From the NCBI RefSeq assembly GCF_000067205.1, contig NC_010170.1, positions 3,906,001 to 3,970,000 on the forward strand: DNA of 64,000 bases, in the 5' to 3' direction. Origin of the DNA: Bordetella petrii (lineage in GTDB: Bacteria > Pseudomonadota > Gammaproteobacteria > Burkholderiales > Burkholderiaceae_B). A model generated the notes under the pieces. The model was not told where the DNA came from and did not search any database. It was given only the letters and a program-made list of their open reading frames with translations. Position 1 is the first letter of the stretch. Each line of letters starts with the position of its first letter. Shown here piece after piece: positions 34,329 to 43,014 of this stretch. The translations under genes were made by a program, and so were the position numbers.

Positions 34329-35416
34329 TCCCGGTGCCTCAGATGCTGAACTTCACCTATCAATCCCTCCCGGCCCGCGTCAGGTTCGGCCGTGGCACCA
34401 TTGCCGAACTGGGGGGCGAACTGGAAAAACTCGGCTGCGACAAAGTCATTTTGGTCACCAGTGCGCCACAGTCCGAAGATGCGGACAGGCTACGTGAGCA
34501 GATTGGCGGTGCTTGCGCCGGCGTGTTCAAACGCGCTGCAATGCACACTCCGACGGATGTAACCCAGGAGGCGCTAGCCGAAGTGGTCCGGCTGGGCGCC
34601 GACGGTGTCGTCGCTATCGGCGGCGGTTCAGCAATTGGGCTGTCCAAAGCGATCGCGTTACATACGGATCTGCCCCAACTGGTGATTCCCACCACTTATG
34701 CGGGATCGGAAATGACGCCAATCATCGGCCAGACCGAAAATGGCGTGAAGACGACGCAGCGCACGCTTAAGGTTCTGCCCGAGGCCGTCATCTACGACGT
34801 GGACTTGACCTTTTCCCTACCTGTAGGCATGTCGGTCTCCAGCGGCATCAATGCGATGGCGCATGCAGTAGAGGCGCTCTATGCCACGGACACAAATCCA
34901 GTGGTAGCACAGATGGCCGAAGCCGGCATAGCCGCCCTATACCGTAGCCTGCCGGCGCTTCGCAGCGGCGCCAGCGATCCGGCGATACGTGGTGAAGCGC
35001 TCTACGGTTCATGGCTGAGCGCTATCTGCCTCGCGTCCACTTCAATGGGGCTACACCACAAGCTCTGTCACACGCTCGGCGGCGCGCTCAACCTTCCTCA
35101 TGCGGAAACGCACACTATCGTCCTGCCGCACGCAATAGCCTATAACGCACCGAACGTGCGTGACGCCGTGGAGGCGATCAAGCGCGCCATGGGCGGCGGC
35201 GGCATTGCCGGTCGCATTTACGACATCGCCCTGGACAGCGGGGTTCCAGTCTCCTTGCGCGAGGTAGGGATGCGGGAATGCGATATCGAAAAGGTCACCG
35301 ACCTGGTGATGTCCAGGCCGTACGCCAACCCGCGCCCGCTCGACGCCACGCTGATCCGCAGGTTGCTCGCCAATGCCTGGTCGGGGTTGCGGCCTGACCA
35401 TTCGACTTACCTTTAA
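34325..35416 (+). CDS. Maleylacetate reductase (first copy)
   Basis: This 363-residue iron-type alcohol-dehydrogenase-family enzyme reduces (chloro)maleylacetate to 3-oxoadipate with NAD(P)H, also removing a 2-chloro substituent when present. Landmarks are RFGRGTIAELGGEL, the dinucleotide site AIGGGSAIGLSKAIAL, VIPTTYAGSEMTPIIGQTE, and the MGLHHKLCHTLGG and LPHAETHTIVLPHA histidines of the active site. It starts with GTG in a GTGA overlap with the YciI gene. It is distinct in sequence from the second copy at 55292. Confidence 0.92.
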   Translation: MIPVPQMLNFTYQSLPARVRFGRGTIAELGGELEKLGCDKVILVTSAPQSEDADRLREQIGGACAGVFKRAAMHTPTDVTQEALAEVVRLGADGVVAIGGGSAIGLSKAIALHTDLPQLVIPTTYAGSEMTPIIGQTENGVKTTQRTLKVLPEAVIYDVDLTFSLPVGMSVSSGINAMAHAVEALYATDTNPVVAQMAEAGIAALYRSLPALRSGASDPAIRGEALYGSWLSAICLASTSMGLHHKLCHTLGGALNLPHAETHTIVLPHAIAYNAPNVRDAVEAIKRAMGGGGIAGRIYDIALDSGVPVSLREVGMRECDIEKVTDLVMSRPYANPRPLDATLIRRLLANAWSGLRPDHSTYL

Positions 35417-35894
35417 TGAATTCCACAATCCCGCTGAATGAAATCATCGAGAGCATCGAGACACGCATCGTCGACGTTCCGCTCAAAAAGGTCCACAACC
35501 ACTCGAGTGCATCCCACGCACACCAGTCCCTGGTCTTCCTGACGCTTCGTACGGCAAGCGGCGTTGTTGCTTATGGTGAGGGTGGAACACCGGCAGGCAC
35601 CGCCTTTTGGGGCGGCGAGTCCAGCGAGACGATCAAGTGCGTGATCGACCGGTATTTAGCTCCGGCGCTTCGAGGAGTGAACCTGTTTGCGCATGAGCGC
35701 GTGCTCCAGGCCATGGACAAAGCCGCGGCAGGGAACCGCTTCGCCAAGGCGGCAGTAGATGTCGCGGTACACGATGCGGCCGGACGCCTGCTGGGCGTGC
35801 CAGTAAGCGCGCTGTATGGTGGGCAGGTGCGCGCTTCCATGCCGGTGTTGTGGGCACTGGTTTCCGGCAACGCAGACACTGATGCCGAAGAGGC
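35416..35894 (+). pseudogene. Chloromuconate cycloisomerase, 5' part, split by an IS
   Basis: ATG at 35416 overlaps the reductase gene. The frame reads the N-terminal muconate-lactonizing-enzyme domain (ESIETRIVDVPLKKVHNHSS, GEGGTPAGTAFWGGESSETI, AKAAVDVAVHDAAGRLLG) up to GNADTDAEEA and is cut at 35894. The remainder is at 37554-38231. The missing codons are supplied exactly if the IS and one GAGGC are removed. The split gene cannot make a full enzyme; the intact copy at 52433 could substitute. Confidence 0.9.
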
Positions 35895-35961
35895 CCCCCG
35901 CGTCAGAATACTTGTCGCCCCGATAGAATCGATGAACCGGGGGCGATGATGAGAAAACGAA

Positions 35962-36435
35962 TTGGCAAAATACGGACAAGCATTCAAGGACAGAGCGGTT
36001 GCGCGGTTGCTGCCGCCGGAGAGCGCGGCGTTGGAAGACGTTGCACGTGAGGTTGGCGTGGGAGTGGGGACGCTGGAGCGCTGGCGCAGTGATGCGCTGT
36101 CCAGGCCCGCTCGCGAGCGGGCCTGGACAGCGGCGGCCCGATTCGACGCCGTGCTGACGACCGCTGCGATGGACGAGGCTGGCAAGAGCGCGTGGTGCCG
36201 CGAGAACGGCGTGTATCCACAGGAGCTGGCCACCTGGCGGCAAAGTGCCACGCAAGCATTGGCTAAGCCCGAAGAGGCGCGTGCCAGCCCACAGCAAACC
36301 CAGCAGGACCGGCGGCGCATCAAGGAACTCGAGCGCGAGCTGCTGCGCAAGGACCGTGCGTTGGCTGAGACGGCGGCCCTGCTGGTGCTATCAAAAAAAG
36401 TCGCGGCGATCTTCCGCACGGGCGAGGACGAATGA
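35962..36435 (+). CDS. IS OrfA (helix-turn-helix protein)
   Basis: This 157-residue protein has two helix-turn-helix-like segments (YGQAFKDRAVARLLPPESAA; EVGVGVGTLERWRSDAL; and WCRENGVYPQELATWRQS) and a C-terminal coiled coil (RRIKELERELLRKDRALAET). It starts with TTG. It overlaps orfB by four bases. Confidence 0.82.
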   Translation: MAKYGQAFKDRAVARLLPPESAALEDVAREVGVGVGTLERWRSDALSRPARERAWTAAARFDAVLTTAAMDEAGKSAWCRENGVYPQELATWRQSATQALAKPEEARASPQQTQQDRRRIKELERELLRKDRALAETAALLVLSKKVAAIFRTGEDE

Positions 36436-37523
36436 TCGGCCTCGAAGATCGCCGGTCCCTGGCCCATGACATCGATACCGCGCACAAGGCCGGCGCACGG
36501 CTGCGTCTGGCCTGCGAGACGGCCGGCATCGATGTGCGCACCCTGCAGCGCTGGAATGCCTGCGAGGGCCTCGTCACGGGCGATGGCAGGCCCAATTCGG
36601 TACGCCCGCAACCCGCCCATGCGCTGAGCGCCGTCGAGCGTGCTGAAGTGCTTCGCGTGGCCAACGAGGCGCGCTTCGCCGATATGCCTCCTGCGCGCAT
36701 CGTGCCAATGCTGGCCGACGAGGGCGTCTACATCGCCAGCGAATCCACCTTCGCCCGCGTGCTGCGCGAGCACGGGCAGAGCGCACACCGCGGCCGGGCC
36801 AAAGCGCCAAAGGCTGGCCGGCCGCCGACCACGCACATCGCTTGCGCACCACGGGAAGTCTGGTGCTGGGATATGACGTACTTGCCCGCCGAGGTCGTCG
36901 GTCAATGGTTTTACCTGTACCTGATCCTGGACCTTTACAGCCGCAAGATCGTCGGATGGGAGGTGCACGAGCGCGACGATGCCAGTCACGCTGCCCATCT
37001 GGTGCGGCGCACGGCGCTGGCCGAGGGCATCGCTACTCTGGCGGACAAGCCGGTGCTGCATGGAGACAACGGCTCCACGCTCAAGGCCACGACCGTGCTG
37101 GCCATGCTCCACTGGCTTGGCGTGAAGCCATCGTACTCACGCCCACGCGTCAGTGACGACAACGCCTATGCCGAGGCGCTGTTCCGCACGGCCAAGTACC
37201 GCCCGGAGTTCCCCGCCACGGGCTTCGCCGAGCTCAATGCTGCACGCGACTGGGCGAGCGACTTCGTGCATTGGTACAACTTTGACCACCGTCACAGCAG
37301 CATCCGCTACGTCAGCCCGGCGCAGCGCCATGACGGAGACGATCACGCGATCCTCGCCGCTCGTCACGAGGTGTATGTCCAGGCGCGGGAACGTAACCCG
37401 GCCCGCTGGTCAGGCTGCACGCGAGACTGGACGCCCATCGGTGCCGTCACGCTCAATCCGGAGCGCGAGTCAGTCGTCACGAAGGCCTCACACGCCACAC
37501 TTAAACAGCCTTTGGCTGCATGA
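36432..37523 (+). CDS. IS OrfB (DDE transposase)
   Basis: This 363-residue transposase has an rve core: Asp in VWCWDMTYLP, Asp in LHGDNGSTLKA, Glu in DNAYAEALFRTAK about 35 residues on. An N-terminal HTH region (LACETAGIDVRTLQRW) and SESTFARVLREHGQ precede it. It is intact. Confidence 0.9.
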   Translation: MIGLEDRRSLAHDIDTAHKAGARLRLACETAGIDVRTLQRWNACEGLVTGDGRPNSVRPQPAHALSAVERAEVLRVANEARFADMPPARIVPMLADEGVYIASESTFARVLREHGQSAHRGRAKAPKAGRPPTTHIACAPREVWCWDMTYLPAEVVGQWFYLYLILDLYSRKIVGWEVHERDDASHAAHLVRRTALAEGIATLADKPVLHGDNGSTLKATTVLAMLHWLGVKPSYSRPRVSDDNAYAEALFRTAKYRPEFPATGFAELNAARDWASDFVHWYNFDHRHSSIRYVSPAQRHDGDDHAILAARHEVYVQARERNPARWSGCTRDWTPIGAVTLNPERESVVTKASHATLKQPLAA

Positions 37524-37553
37524 CTGAGGCGACAAGTACCTTGACACGCGCCG

Positions 37554-38231
37554 GAGGCGGCACGTATGCTAGAAGCGCGACGCCACAAGACCTTCAAGAT
37601 CAAGATGGGATTCGGAGGCGCCGAGACCGAAACGCGACGCGTCGTCCGGACGGCGCGAGCGATTCATCAGCTTGCTCCGGAAGCAATAGTGACTGTGGAC
37701 CTGAACCAGGCTTGGGACATGACCACGTGCATGCGATTGCTGCCGCAAATGGACGATGCTGGCATCGCAATGGTCGAACAGCCTTTGCCCTTCTGGAACA
37801 AGGATGGGATGGCCGCGCTTTGCTCTCGTCTTCGGATGGCCGTGGTCGCGGACGAAGGCCTGTGGGACTTGCACGATGCCTACGCCGCCTTCAAGTCCGG
37901 GGCCACTGCACTGTACGGTGTGAAAATCGGCAAGGGTGGTGGCATTCGCCGCGCCTATAAGGCGGCTTCGGTCGCCGAAGCGGCCGGCATTCCCATCTAC
38001 GGCGGCATGGCGCTGGAAAGCTCCATCGGGACTGCGGCGGCGCTGCAGCTGTTCAGCGCACTCCCGTTACTTTCCTGGGATTGCGAACTCATCGGTCCCC
38101 TGCTTTTGGCCGACGATCTCGCTGTGCAGCCAACGCAGTACCACAACTTCGAAGTCGTAGTTCCCCACGGCACGGGCCTGGGCGTCGAACCCGATCATGA
38201 CAAAGTCAACTTTTACACACGCAAGACATGA
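37554..38231 (+). pseudogene. Chloromuconate cycloisomerase, 3' part
   Basis: This is the continuation of the split gene: RMLEARRHKTFKIKMG carries the KxK catalytic pair, VTVDLNQAW the first metal Asp, VEQPLP the Glu, VVADEGLWDL the second Asp, and VKIGKGGGIRRAYK the general-acid lysine. YGGMALESSIGTAAALQLFS is like the chlorine-accepting enzymes. ATG at 37566 could give only a C-terminal barrel fragment. It overlaps the dienelactone hydrolase start by four bases, showing the original operon order. Confidence 0.9.
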
Positions 38232-38929
38232 CGCATTTCAATTTCTCCGTCCCGACCACTCATGGCCTCATGGATGCCTACATTTCCTCTCAGCCGGGGC
38301 CCTCACGACCAGGGATCTTGCTTCTTCCGGAAATCTTTGGCATCAACGGCGCGATGCGCTTGGCGGCGGACCAGTTCGCGCGAGCAAACTTCACGGTGCT
38401 GGCACCTGACTTGTTCAGCCAGATCGAACCGCGGCTTGAACTCGGCTACACGGACCAGGATCGGAATCGAGCAATCGCGATTTGGCAAAAAATGGACGAC
38501 GCCGTTGCGCTAACCGACAGCCGCGCTGCAATCAAGGCACTGGCCTCTGATCCGCGCTGCAATGGACAAGTTAGCGTTGTAGGCTTCTGCCTGGGCGGCA
38601 AGTACGCGCTGCAGCTGGCAGCCGAAGGCGGCGTGCGTTCCAGCGTCTCGTTCTATCCTGTACGCGTAACCGACTACCAGGACAGGCTTGCCGGGCTTTC
38701 CTGTCCGACGCAGGTACATGTCGGCGACGACGACGCCCATATCCCGCCCCCCGTGCAGAAATTGCTAGCCGAAAGGCTTTCGGGGAGCAAGATCCACGAA
38801 TTTCACCTTTATCCGGGTGCCGGGCACGGCTTTTTCAACTCGGTACGCACCTTCGGCTATTCGCCGGGCGCCGCGGGGTCGGCATTCGAGCGTGCCGTAG
38901 ACTTCCTGAATCGAAACAGTGGTGCCTGA
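38228..38929 (+). CDS. Dienelactone hydrolase (first copy)
   Basis: This 233-residue alpha/beta hydrolase hydrolyses dienelactones from chloromuconates to maleylacetate in the cytoplasm. The nucleophile Cys121 lies in VGFCLGGKYA, Glu35 in LLPEIFGING, the Asp in HVGDDDAHIP, and the His in PGAGHGFFN, giving the usual Cys-Asp-His set. Length is normal. The sequence differs substantially from the clcD copy at 54579. It starts in an ATGA overlap with the cycloisomerase remnant. Confidence 0.9.
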   Translation: MTHFNFSVPTTHGLMDAYISSQPGPSRPGILLLPEIFGINGAMRLAADQFARANFTVLAPDLFSQIEPRLELGYTDQDRNRAIAIWQKMDDAVALTDSRAAIKALASDPRCNGQVSVVGFCLGGKYALQLAAEGGVRSSVSFYPVRVTDYQDRLAGLSCPTQVHVGDDDAHIPPPVQKLLAERLSGSKIHEFHLYPGAGHGFFNSVRTFGYSPGAAGSAFERAVDFLNRNSGA

Positions 38930-39249
38930 ATGACGGACAAGATTGCGGCTTTCGTCGCCAAAGCGGTGGGTCAGGTGGCCGCCGGATCGGTCATCACGAA
39001 GGGGGGTATCGGCATGGCCGAAATTCCCAATGAATTGCTGCAAGGCCATATGGACACCAATGCAAGGGAGCTGGCGGTACAACAACAACGCCGGCAACGA
39101 CAACAGCGGCTTGGCTAGCTCTACTGGGGGCAATGTGCATGCGAAAGATGATCTGCAGCGTCGAGCGTCAGGCCGAAAGCCATACATTCGACGCGCCCTA
39201 TTGGCATCGCGCCTTGGTCAAGTCATGCACTTACGCGCTCACTGGCCTA
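38930..39249 (+). pseudogene. 3-oxoadipate CoA-transferase alpha subunit fragment (pcaI-like)
   Basis: The frame from 38930 reads MTDKIAAFVAKAVGQVAAGS and then KGGIGMAEIPNEL, resembling the PcaI/CoA-transferase subunit A start. Near 39075 it shifts frame: the neighbouring frame continues YNNNAGNDNSGLA, the conserved NNNAG motif. The sequence then degrades and is cut at 39249 by an IS630 element. The enzyme would have activated 3-oxoadipate with succinyl-CoA, the next step after maleylacetate reductase. Beta subunit absent. Confidence 0.75.
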
Positions 39250-40386
39250 GTGTTTAATTGCAGTACAAAACGATATTATAATGATGCCAACATCATTTGA
39301 CGCAAGGTGGCAGCATGGCGCGGGTGGCGGTGGCGTTGTCGTGTACGGCGCAAGTCATGGCGGAGCTTGAGAGGTTGTCTCGAAGCCGCAGCGGCGAGGT
39401 CCGCATGGCTGAGCGCGCCCGCATCGTGCTGGCTTGCCTGCGCGGCAAACGCAACGACGAGATCGCCGACGAAATGGGTTTGCGACCGAATACGGTTGGA
39501 CAGTGGCGCCGCCGCTTTGCCCAGCGTGGTATCGCAGGGCTTCATGATGCGCCCAGGTCCGGCAAGCCACCCAAGTACGGCGTGGAGTTGCGCGACCGAA
39601 TCCTGGCGCAGCTCGAGTTGCCGCCGCCCGAGGGCATGGCGAGTTGGGATGGTGGCTCGTTGGCGATGGCGCTGAGCGTGTCCGACGACGCGGTGTGGCG
39701 CGCGCTGCGCAAAGAAGGCATCCAGTTGCAGCGCCACCGATCATGGTGCGTGAGTACGGACCCAGAGTTCGCGGCCAAGGCCGCCGACGTGATCGGCCTG
39801 TACTTGAACCCGCCACAGAACGCCTTGGTGCTCAGCGTTGACGAGAAGCCGTCGATCCAGGCGCTGGAGCGCGCGCGAGGCTACGTGCAGACCAGCAGCG
39901 GCAAGATCGTCCAGGGCATGAAGAGCACCTACAAGCGCCACGGCACGGTCAACCTGTTCGCCGCGCTGGAGGTTGCCACGGGCATCATCCGCGGCAAGAC
40001 CACCCAGACCAAGAAGCGGGCCGACTTTCAGGCCTTCATGGACGAGGTCGTTGCCGACCAACCCGCTGACCGGCAAATCCACGTCATCCTGGACAACTTG
40101 AGCACCCACAAGAAAAACGAGGACTGGCTCGCCGCGCATCCGAACGTCACCTTTCACTTCACGCCCACCAGCGCCAGCTGGCTCAACCAGGTTGAGATCT
40201 GGTTTGGCATCTTCCAGCGAAAAACGCTCAACAACGCGAGCTTCCAAAGCACCGAGCACCTCGTCGCCGCCATCCACGCGTTCACTGCCGCGTACAACGA
40301 GAACGCCGCACCTTTTGTCTGGCGCAAACGAGAAGTACGGGGCACTCAGCTTCGAAATACTATTGTCAATTTACGGAATTAAACAC
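39250..40386 (+). mobile_element. IS630-family insertion sequence
   Basis: This 1137-bp element has inverted ends GTGTTTAATTGC/GTGTTTAATTCC and is flanked by TA on both sides (39248-39249 and 40387-40388), the usual IS630/Tc1-type target duplication. It contains one transposase gene. Confidence 0.88.
39315..40382 (+). CDS. IS630-family transposase
   Basis: This transposase is about 355 residues, with an N-terminal helix-turn-helix (RKRNDEIADEMG-like: NDEIADEMGLRPNTVGQWRR) and a DDE core: Asp in ALVLSVDEKPSIQ, Asp in HVILDNLSTHK, Glu in WLNQVEIWFG. The start at 39315 is taken as the first ATG after AAGGTGG. It is intact, ending only four bases from the element's right tip. Confidence 0.92.
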   Translation: MARVAVALSCTAQVMAELERLSRSRSGEVRMAERARIVLACLRGKRNDEIADEMGLRPNTVGQWRRRFAQRGIAGLHDAPRSGKPPKYGVELRDRILAQLELPPPEGMASWDGGSLAMALSVSDDAVWRALRKEGIQLQRHRSWCVSTDPEFAAKAADVIGLYLNPPQNALVLSVDEKPSIQALERARGYVQTSSGKIVQGMKSTYKRHGTVNLFAALEVATGIIRGKTTQTKKRADFQAFMDEVVADQPADRQIHVILDNLSTHKKNEDWLAAHPNVTFHFTPTSASWLNQVEIWFGIFQRKTLNNASFQSTEHLVAAIHAFTAAYNENAAPFVWRKREVRGTQLRNTIVNLRN

Positions 40387-40576
40387 TAGGCGTGAAGTGG
40401 AGGGTCGTCATAGGGTTATCCCTGTAGCTGAAAATTCGAGCATGCATGCAAAATCGTCTCATTGAAAGAATAACGTTATTTATTGAAAGTGACGACATGC
40501 TGATTGAAAAAAGACGCTTACGTATGGAGGCAATAGTGCCCTGCGGCGCTCATTCATGCAACCACATTGCGGCGAT

Positions 40577-40598
40577 CGGAGGCAGCGCGCTGCCTCCG
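40577..40598. promoter_or_regulatory. 22-bp perfect palindrome upstream of the hydrolase/dioxygenase genes
   Basis: CGGAGGCAGCG and its exact reverse complement lie back to back, 38 bases upstream of the hydrolase ATG at 40637. It could be an operator or an RNA hairpin controlling the upper-pathway operon. No T-run follows, so a terminator is less likely. No regulator gene is adjacent. Confidence 0.5.
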
Positions 40599-40636
40599 GC
40601 CGACTGCTGGGTCGCACCGCACCTGGAGTCCCGCAG

Positions 40637-41467
40637 ATGACGAATGCAAACGCAGAAGTCGGTCGCATGGTGCGAGCCGGCAGCATCGACACCAATCTTC
40701 ATGACGTCGGCGCCGGCAAGCCGGTCCTGCTCGTTCATGGTTCAGGCCCTGGCGTGACCGCCTGGGCGAACTGGAGAACGGTCATGCCCGAGTTGTCCCG
40801 GCGCCGGCGCGTCATCGCACCGGACATGGTGGGCTTCGGCTTCACGGAGCGGCCGCAAGGGATTCGCTATGGCCTCGATACGTGGGTCGAGCATCTGGTC
40901 GGGATTCTTGACGCCATGGAACTCGACCGTGTCGATTTCGTGGGGAATTCGTTCGGAGGCGGCTTGTCTCTGGCCTTTGCCATCCGGTTTCCGCACCGGG
41001 TCCGCCGGCTGGTGCTGATGGGATCAGCGGGCGTGAGCTTCAAGCTCACCGATGGGCTGGACGCCGTGTGGGGCTATGAGCCGTCCGTGCCCAACATGCG
41101 CAAGGTCATGGACTACTTTGCCTACGACCGAAGCCTCGTTTCCGATGAGCTGGCGGAACTGCGCTACGGCGCGAGCATCAGGCCCGGCTTCCAGGAGGCC
41201 TTCGCGTCCATGTTCCCCGCCCCGCGGCAGCGATGGGTGGATGCGCTGGCCAGCACCGATCAGGACATCCGGGCGATCCGGCATGAAACGCTGATCTTGC
41301 ATGGCCGTGACGACCGCGTGGTTCCCCTTGAAACGTCGTTGCGCCTGAACCAGCTGATCGAGCCCTCGCAGTTGCATGTCTTTGGAAGATGTGGCCATTG
41401 GGTGCAGATCGAGCAAAACCAAGGCTTCATCCGTTTGGTCAACGACTTCCTCGACACGGAGGACTGA
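40637..41467 (+). CDS. Alpha/beta hydrolase, meta-cleavage-product hydrolase-like
   Basis: This 276-residue hydrolase resembles the DmpD/XylF/BphD group, which cleaves C-C bonds in 2-hydroxymuconic semialdehyde-type ring-fission products. The oxyanion segment LLVHGSGPGVTAWANW, nucleophile Ser105 in VGNSFGGGLS, Asp in LHGRDDRVVP and His in GRCGHWVQIEQ are all present. No extradiol dioxygenase is in the window, so its natural partner is missing. The start at 40637 follows CTGGAG; earlier in-frame codons cross the palindrome. It leads the dioxygenase operon. Confidence 0.85.
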   Translation: MTNANAEVGRMVRAGSIDTNLHDVGAGKPVLLVHGSGPGVTAWANWRTVMPELSRRRRVIAPDMVGFGFTERPQGIRYGLDTWVEHLVGILDAMELDRVDFVGNSFGGGLSLAFAIRFPHRVRRLVLMGSAGVSFKLTDGLDAVWGYEPSVPNMRKVMDYFAYDRSLVSDELAELRYGASIRPGFQEAFASMFPAPRQRWVDALASTDQDIRAIRHETLILHGRDDRVVPLETSLRLNQLIEPSQLHVFGRCGHWVQIEQNQGFIRLVNDFLDTED

Positions 41468-41552
41468 TCTCAAGACCGAAGCGCTCATTGATTTCGAAAC
41501 CGCGCAATCACCCACCACCCACCCATCCACCACCATGAAACGTGAGGAGACA

Positions 41553-42905
41553 ATGAATCACACCGACACCTCCCCTATCAAGCTGCGCAAGAACTGGAAC
41601 GCCCGCGAGATGCAGGCGCTCTTTGACGAGCGCGCCGGACGTATCGACCCGCGTATCTATACCGATGAAGACCTGTACCAGATCGAACTGGAGCGCGTCT
41701 TCGGCAGGTCGTGGCTTCTGTTGGGGCATGAAACCCAGATCAAGAAACCGGGCGACTACACCACGAACTATATGGGCGAAGACCCCGTCTTGGTCGTGAG
41801 GCAGAAGGACGGCAGCATCGCTGTATTCCTGAACCAATGCCGCCACCGCGGCATGCGCATCTGCCGCTCGGATGCCGGCAACGCGAAGGCTTTCACGTGC
41901 AGCTACCACGGCTGGGCCTACGACACGGCGGGCAACCTGGTCAACGTCCCCTTCGAGGCTGAATCCTTCCCTTGCCTGGACAAGAAGGAATGGAGCCCCT
42001 TGAAGGCCCGGGTCGCGACCTACAAGGGCCTGATCTTCGCCAACTGGGACCACGACGCCCCGGATCTGGACACCTATCTGGGCGAGGCGAAGTTCTACAT
42101 GGACCACATGCTCGACCGTACCGAGGCCGGCACCGAAGCCATCCCGGGTGTGCAGAAGTGGGTCATCCCCTGCAACTGGAAATTCGCCGCCGAACAGTTC
42201 TGCAGCGACGCGTACCACGCCTGCACGACCTCGCATCTGTCCGGCATCCTGGCCGGTCTGCCGGACGGCGTTGAGCTGGCCGATCACGCTCCGCCGACGG
42301 TCGGCAAGCAATACCGTGCGCCGTGGGGCGGACACGGAACCGGTTTCTTTATTGGAGCACCCAATCTCCTGCTCGCCATGATGGGGCCGAAGATCACCAG
42401 CTACTGGACCGAAGGCCCCGCCTCTGAAAAGGCGGCCCAGCGCCTGGGCAGCGTCGAACGCGGCTCCAAACTCATGGTCGAGCACATGACTGTGTTTCCC
42501 ACGTGCTCCTTCCTTCTAGGCCCCAACACGGTTCGGACATGGCATCCACGCGGGCCGAACGAGGTGGAGGTGTGGGCGTTCACGGTGGTCGACGCCGATG
42601 CTCCCGACGACATCAAGGAAGAGTTCCGCCGCCAGACGCTGCGCACCTTCTCCGCTGGCGGGGTGTTCGAGCAGGACGACGGGGAGAACTGGGTCGAGAT
42701 CCAGCACATCCTGCGCGGCCACAAGGCACGCAGCCGACCGTTCAACGCGGAGATGAGCATGGGCCAGACCATTGACGACGATCCGGTCTACCCCGGGCGC
42801 ATCAGCAACAACGTCTTCAGCGATGAAGCGGCCCGCGGGATGTATGCCCAGTGGCTGCGGATGATGACCTCGTCTGACTGGGCCGCGCTGAACGCCACAC
42901 GCTGA
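41553..42905 (+). CDS. bphA1: Biphenyl/benzene-type dioxygenase, alpha subunit
   Basis: This 450-residue oxygenase component of the toluene/biphenyl family hydroxylates an aromatic ring to a cis-dihydrodiol. The Rieske [2Fe-2S] ligands are Cys96, His98, Cys116, His119 (CRHRG...CSYHGW). The mononuclear iron ligands His222 and His228 follow Asp219, which bridges the centres (CSDAYHACTTSH). SWLLLGHE, YMGEDPVLVVRQKD and FEQDDGENWVEIQ closely resemble BphA1. Start at 41553 has GAGGAG. The substrate could be biphenyl, benzene, alkyl- or chlorobenzene; the neighbouring chlorocatechol genes favour a chloroaromatic. Confidence 0.92.
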   Translation: MNHTDTSPIKLRKNWNAREMQALFDERAGRIDPRIYTDEDLYQIELERVFGRSWLLLGHETQIKKPGDYTTNYMGEDPVLVVRQKDGSIAVFLNQCRHRGMRICRSDAGNAKAFTCSYHGWAYDTAGNLVNVPFEAESFPCLDKKEWSPLKARVATYKGLIFANWDHDAPDLDTYLGEAKFYMDHMLDRTEAGTEAIPGVQKWVIPCNWKFAAEQFCSDAYHACTTSHLSGILAGLPDGVELADHAPPTVGKQYRAPWGGHGTGFFIGAPNLLLAMMGPKITSYWTEGPASEKAAQRLGSVERGSKLMVEHMTVFPTCSFLLGPNTVRTWHPRGPNEVEVWAFTVVDADAPDDIKEEFRRQTLRTFSAGGVFEQDDGENWVEIQHILRGHKARSRPFNAEMSMGQTIDDDPVYPGRISNNVFSDEAARGMYAQWLRMMTSSDWAALNATR

Positions 42906-43014
42906 ATCACGACACCTCACGCCGCAAAGTCGCGCTGGCCAGGAGCCGCGTCCGATTTCGGGCCGAGGCCGATTTAGCGACCCTTCTTCGATTTGAAATT
43001 ATCAAGGAATGACC

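Larger units (their letters stand above)
35895..37553 (+). mobile_element. IS element inserted in the cycloisomerase gene
   Basis: This element is about 1659 bp, flanked by GAGGC at 35890-35894 and 37554-37558, a clean 5-bp target duplication. The ends are imperfect inverted repeats sharing TACTTGTCGCC about 15 bases in (left CCCCCGCG..., right CGGCGCGTG... read inward). Two frames, orfA and orfB, fill it in the direction of the host gene. It looks IS3-like in organisation. The clean duplication shows a recent simple insertion. Confidence 0.85.

Noticed and set aside
40397..40425. TAGGGTTATCCCTGTA near 40412 as a homing-endonuclease-like site
   Set aside because: Only a loose resemblance to a known recognition site; no endonuclease gene or intron nearby.
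40446..40640. 64-codon frame upstream of the hydrolase
   Set aside because: No ribosome-binding site; it overlaps the palindrome and the hydrolase start and shows no family similarity.
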